Positions 61,231 to 64,000 of a stretch of 64,000 bases of DNA are shown here, in pieces. The stretch comes from Candidatus Pseudomonas phytovorans (GTDB lineage: Bacteria; Pseudomonadota; Gammaproteobacteria; Pseudomonadales; Pseudomonadaceae). Every line of letters begins with the position of its first letter. Within the stretch, counting starts at the first letter, position 1. The notes below the pieces were generated by a model. The model saw nothing but the letters and a program-made list of their open reading frames with translations. It was not told where the DNA came from and did no database searches. The DNA is taken from contig CP119325.1 of assembly GCA_029202525.1 (NCBI GenBank), positions 1,524,001 to 1,588,000 on the forward strand. Reading direction: 5' to 3'. Both the position numbers and the translations under genes were made by a program.

Positions 61231-61520
61231 GCAGGCTTTTTGCCAAGCCTTTGCCAGGCGGAAGCTTCCTGATGCTTCTGCTGTTTGTCGCTGTGCTGGT
61301 TTCGGCGGTTGCCGTGTCTTACAGCGCGCACTGGAATCGCCAGCTGCTTAATACCCTGTACGGCGAGTTGAGCGAGCGTGACAAGGCCCAGGCTGAGTGG
61401 GGCCGGCTGATTCTTGAACAGAGCACATGGACCGCCGCCAGCCGTATCGAAAACCTGGCTTCCGAGCAGCTGAAGATGCGCGTGCCTGCGGCTGACGAAG
61501 TGCGGATGGTGGCGCCATGA
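61227..61520 (+). CDS. ftsL: Cell division protein FtsL
   Basis: A 97-residue bitopic protein: short cytoplasmic N-terminus, one helix (FLMLLLFVAVLVSAVAVSY), and a periplasmic heptad coiled coil that joins FtsB and FtsQ in the divisome. It is small and poorly conserved, so the call rests on layout, size and position between rsmH and ftsI. GTG start overlapping rsmH; 4-nt overlap with ftsI. Confidence 0.93.
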   Translation: MSRLFAKPLPGGSFLMLLLFVAVLVSAVAVSYSAHWNRQLLNTLYGELSERDKAQAEWGRLILEQSTWTAASRIENLASEQLKMRVPAADEVRMVAP

Positions 61521-63259
61521 TGAAGCTCGAAGGCGCACTCTACCCGTGGCGTTTCCGCGTGGTGATCGGCTTGCTGGCAATCATGGTCGGCGCCATTTGC
61601 TGGCGCATCATCGACCTGCAGGTGGTCGACCGTGATTTCCTCAAGGGGCAGGGCGATGCACGCAGCTTGCGTCATATCCCTATCCCGGCGCACCGCGGCC
61701 TGATTACCGACCGCAACGGTGAGCCATTGGCCGTGAGTACCCCGGTCACCACCTTGTGGGCCAACCCCAAGGAAATGCAGGCGTCCAAAGAGCGCTGGCC
61801 ACAGCTGGCTGCGGCGCTGGGGCAGAACCCGCAGCAATTGGTCGAGCGCCTGACCCAGCAGGCCGGCAAAGAGTTCATCTACCTGGTTCGCGGCCTGACC
61901 CCGGAGCAGGGCCAGCACGTGCTCGACCTGAAAGTGCCAGGTGTGTACGGCCTGGAAGAATTCCGCCGCTTCTATCCAGCCGGTGATGTGACCGCGCATA
62001 TGGTTGGTTTCACCGACCTCGACGACCATGGTCGCGAAGGGGTGGAGCTGGCCTACGACGAGTGGCTGGCCGGCGTGCCCGGCAAGCGCCAGGTGATCAA
62101 GGACCGGCGTGGCCGGCTGATCAAGGACATTCAGGTAACCAAGAACGCCAAGGCCGGCAAGACCTTGGCGTTGTCGATAGACCTGCGCCTGCAGTACCTG
62201 GCCACCCGCGAGCTGCGCAACGCCATTGCCGAACAGGACGCCAAGGCCGGGAGCCTGGTGATCATGGACGTCAAGACCGGTGAAGTCCTGGCCATGGTCA
62301 ACCAGCCAACCTACAACCCGAACAACCGCCGCAGCATGTTCCCGGCAGCAATGCGCAACCGGGCGATCATCGACGTGTTCGAGCCCGGCTCCACGGTCAA
62401 GCCGATTTCCATGAGTGCGGCACTGCAGAGTGGTCGCTGGAAACCGACCGACAAGGTCGAGGTGTACCCGGGCAGCCTGCAGATCGGCCGCTACACCATC
62501 AAGGACGTGTCGCGCAGCGAAGGCCCGATCCTCGACCTGACCGGCATCCTGATCAATTCCAGTAACGTCGGCATGAGCAAGATCGCCTTCGATATCGGCG
62601 GCGAGGCCATCTACCGGGTCATGTCGCAGGTCGGCCTGGGCCAGTACACCGGCCTTGGCTTCCCGGGCGAGCGTGTTGGCAACCTGCCCAACCACCGCGA
62701 GTGGCGCAAGGCTGAAACCGCGACCCTTTCGTATGGCTATGGCTTGTCGGTAACCGCCTTGCAGCTGGTGCATGCCTACGCGGCACTGGCCAACGACGGC
62801 AAGATGGTGCCGCTGTCGATCATCAAGGTCGACAAGGCGCCGGATGCCGTGCAGGCCATTCCGAAGGAAACCGCCGAAACCGTTCAGGGCATGCTGCAAC
62901 AGGTGATCGAAGCCCCGCGTGGCGTGTTCCGTGCCCAGGTGCCGTTCTATCACGTGGCCGGCAAGTCCGGCACCGCGCGTAAAGCCACCGTGGGTTCCAA
63001 GGGTTATACCGAAAACGCCTACCGTTCGCTGTTCGCCGGCTTCGGGCCGATGAGCGACCCGCGTTACGCCATCGTCGTGGTCATCGACGAGCCGGGCAAG
63101 GGTGGTTACTTCGGTGGCCTGGTTTCGGCCCCGGTGTTCAGCAAGGTCATGTCCGGCACCCTGCGCCTGATGAACGTACCGCCAGATAACCTGCCGCCAC
63201 CGGCACCCGCCGAACAGTCGCAAGTCAATGCAGCAGCCGCCAAGGGAGGGCGTGGATGA
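61517..63259 (+). CDS. ftsI: Septal peptidoglycan transpeptidase FtsI (PBP3)
   Basis: A 580-residue class B penicillin-binding protein. N-terminal helix (VVIGLLAIMVGAICWRIIDL), pedestal domain with RGLITDRNGEPLAVSTPV, and transpeptidase domain with the serine motif GSTVK, SSN and KSGTA. It cross-links septal peptidoglycan. It is the target of aztreonam and other beta-lactams in Pseudomonas. It overlaps ftsL and murE by 4 nt each. Confidence 0.97.
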   Translation: MMKLEGALYPWRFRVVIGLLAIMVGAICWRIIDLQVVDRDFLKGQGDARSLRHIPIPAHRGLITDRNGEPLAVSTPVTTLWANPKEMQASKERWPQLAAALGQNPQQLVERLTQQAGKEFIYLVRGLTPEQGQHVLDLKVPGVYGLEEFRRFYPAGDVTAHMVGFTDLDDHGREGVELAYDEWLAGVPGKRQVIKDRRGRLIKDIQVTKNAKAGKTLALSIDLRLQYLATRELRNAIAEQDAKAGSLVIMDVKTGEVLAMVNQPTYNPNNRRSMFPAAMRNRAIIDVFEPGSTVKPISMSAALQSGRWKPTDKVEVYPGSLQIGRYTIKDVSRSEGPILDLTGILINSSNVGMSKIAFDIGGEAIYRVMSQVGLGQYTGLGFPGERVGNLPNHREWRKAETATLSYGYGLSVTALQLVHAYAALANDGKMVPLSIIKVDKAPDAVQAIPKETAETVQGMLQQVIEAPRGVFRAQVPFYHVAGKSGTARKATVGSKGYTENAYRSLFAGFGPMSDPRYAIVVVIDEPGKGGYFGGLVSAPVFSKVMSGTLRLMNVPPDNLPPPAPAEQSQVNAAAAKGGRG

Positions 63260-64000
63260 TGACAATGCCATTAAGCAAACTTTTCGCTCACGCCCGCCGT
63301 GATCCGCTGATTCGTGAACTGACCCTGGACAGCCGCAACATACGCCCGGGCGATCTGTTCCTGGCCGTGCCGGGCGCCAAGGTCGATGGCCGCGAGCATA
63401 TCGCCGATGCTTTGGCCCGTGGCGCTGCCGCCGTGGCCTATGAAGAGCAGGGCGCCAATGTGCTGCCGCTGACCGATGTGCCGCTGATTCCGGTCAAAGG
63501 CCTAATCGCCCAGCTGTCGGACATTGCCGGGCGCTTTTATGGCGAACCTAGCCGCCAACTCAACCTGGTGGGCGTGACCGGTACCAACGGCAAGACCAGC
63601 GTTACCCAATTGGTGGCCCAGGCGCTTGATGTGCTCGGCCAGCGCTGCGGTCTTATCGGCACGTTGGGTACCGGCTTCTACGGGGACCTGCAAAGTGGCC
63701 GGCTGACCACGCCAGACCCGATTGCCGTGCAGTCGACCCTTTATGACCTGAAAAAGCAGGGCGCCAAGGCCGTGGCCATGGAGGTCTCCTCCCACGCCCT
63801 GGAGCAAGGGCGTGTCGCCGCACTGGCATTCGACATCGCGGTCATGACCAACCTGTCCCGTGATCATCTGGACTACCACGGCAGCATGCAGGCCTACGAA
63901 GCGGCCAAGGCCAAGCTGTTCGCCTGGCCAAACCTGCGTTGTCAGGTGGTCAACCTGGATGATGACTTCGGGCGCCGGCTGGCTGAGGATTTCGCCCGCA
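63256..64000 (+). CDS. murE: UDP-N-acetylmuramoyl-tripeptide synthetase MurE (cut by window end)
   Basis: The frame runs open from ATG 63256 (overlapping the ftsI stop) through the last base, so about 248 residues of an expected 485-490 are visible. After MTMPLSKLFAHARRDPLI come ELTLDSRNIRPGDLFLAVPG, the ATP loop GVTGTNGKTSV, and EVSSHALEQGRV. It adds meso-diaminopimelate to UDP-MurNAc-L-Ala-D-Glu; the substrate-selecting DNPR motif lies beyond the window. Confidence 0.96.
   Translation, partial: MMTMPLSKLFAHARRDPLIRELTLDSRNIRPGDLFLAVPGAKVDGREHIADALARGAAAVAYEEQGANVLPLTDVPLIPVKGLIAQLSDIAGRFYGEPSRQLNLVGVTGTNGKTSVTQLVAQALDVLGQRCGLIGTLGTGFYGDLQSGRLTTPDPIAVQSTLYDLKKQGAKAVAMEVSSHALEQGRVAALAFDIAVMTNLSRDHLDYHGSMQAYEAAKAKLFAWPNLRCQVVNLDDDFGRRLAEDFAR

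Noticed and set aside
61319..63271. A 650-codon open frame opposite ftsI
   Set aside because: Antisense shadow of a well-conserved gene, with a low-complexity product.

Overview
The window is a 64 kb piece of a Pseudomonas chromosome, most likely of the P. putida group. The evidence is the GC-rich coding style, a complete 12-gene alginate operon in canonical pseudomonad order, a methionine gamma-lyase with its Lrp-type regulator, and many copies of the roughly 35-bp REP elements typical of P. putida. No tRNA, rRNA, CRISPR array, insertion sequence or prophage was seen. Both ends cut a gene: an MFS transporter at the left and murE at the right.

Layout. 1-3743: a tripartite drug-efflux operon (MFS end, HlyD adaptor, NodT-type outer-membrane lipoprotein) with a co-oriented SDR. 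3874-5166: a second SDR and a small membrane protein on the minus strand. 5358-21462: the alginate operon algD-alg8-alg44-algK-algE-algG-algX-algL-algI-algJ-algF-algA on the minus strand. It is preceded by a long regulatory region with an AlgU-type promoter candidate about 440 nt upstream of algD and a large inverted repeat upstream of that. 22358-24402: yaaA and a divergent, catalytically suspect polysaccharide-deacetylase-like protein. 24685-29683: a PIN-PhoH ATPase, moaCDE, rhlB and a carboxylesterase. 29821-34172: a sigma-54-type promoter candidate and the aapJQMP amino-acid ABC transporter. 34302-39469: algW (the periplasmic protease that starts AlgU activation), a Nif3-like protein, and cysD/cysNC for sulfate activation.

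39530-41150 is a small accessory patch with AT-richer stretches. It holds a HTH protein with its own promoter and operator-like repeats, and an overlapping pair formed by a stand-alone, degenerate colicin/pyocin DNase-like ORF and an intact-looking Im-type immunity protein. A 22-bp perfect palindrome lies just upstream of the pair. I regard this pair as the most unusual content of the window. It is followed by mdeR/mdeA (methionine degradation).

43053-49080 holds zapG-like, a hydrolase, trpS with an extra C-terminal domain, zapE, a GlxA-type regulator and an aldo/keto reductase. From 49267 to the end the genes are core: rplM-rpsI, petABC, sspAB, the dolP-like/gmhA/yraN/lpoA group, divergent rsmI, the RNase P RNA gene, and the start of the division and cell-wall cluster (mraZ-rsmH-ftsL-ftsI-murE). 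The mra operon has a clear promoter and a three-repeat MraZ-type operator.

REP elements, mostly in inverted pairs, occupy eleven gene junctions, usually between gene ends. One pair has perfect 49-bp arms, and one pair lies inside the alginate operon. All functions below are read from sequence motifs, lengths and gene order. No database search was run.
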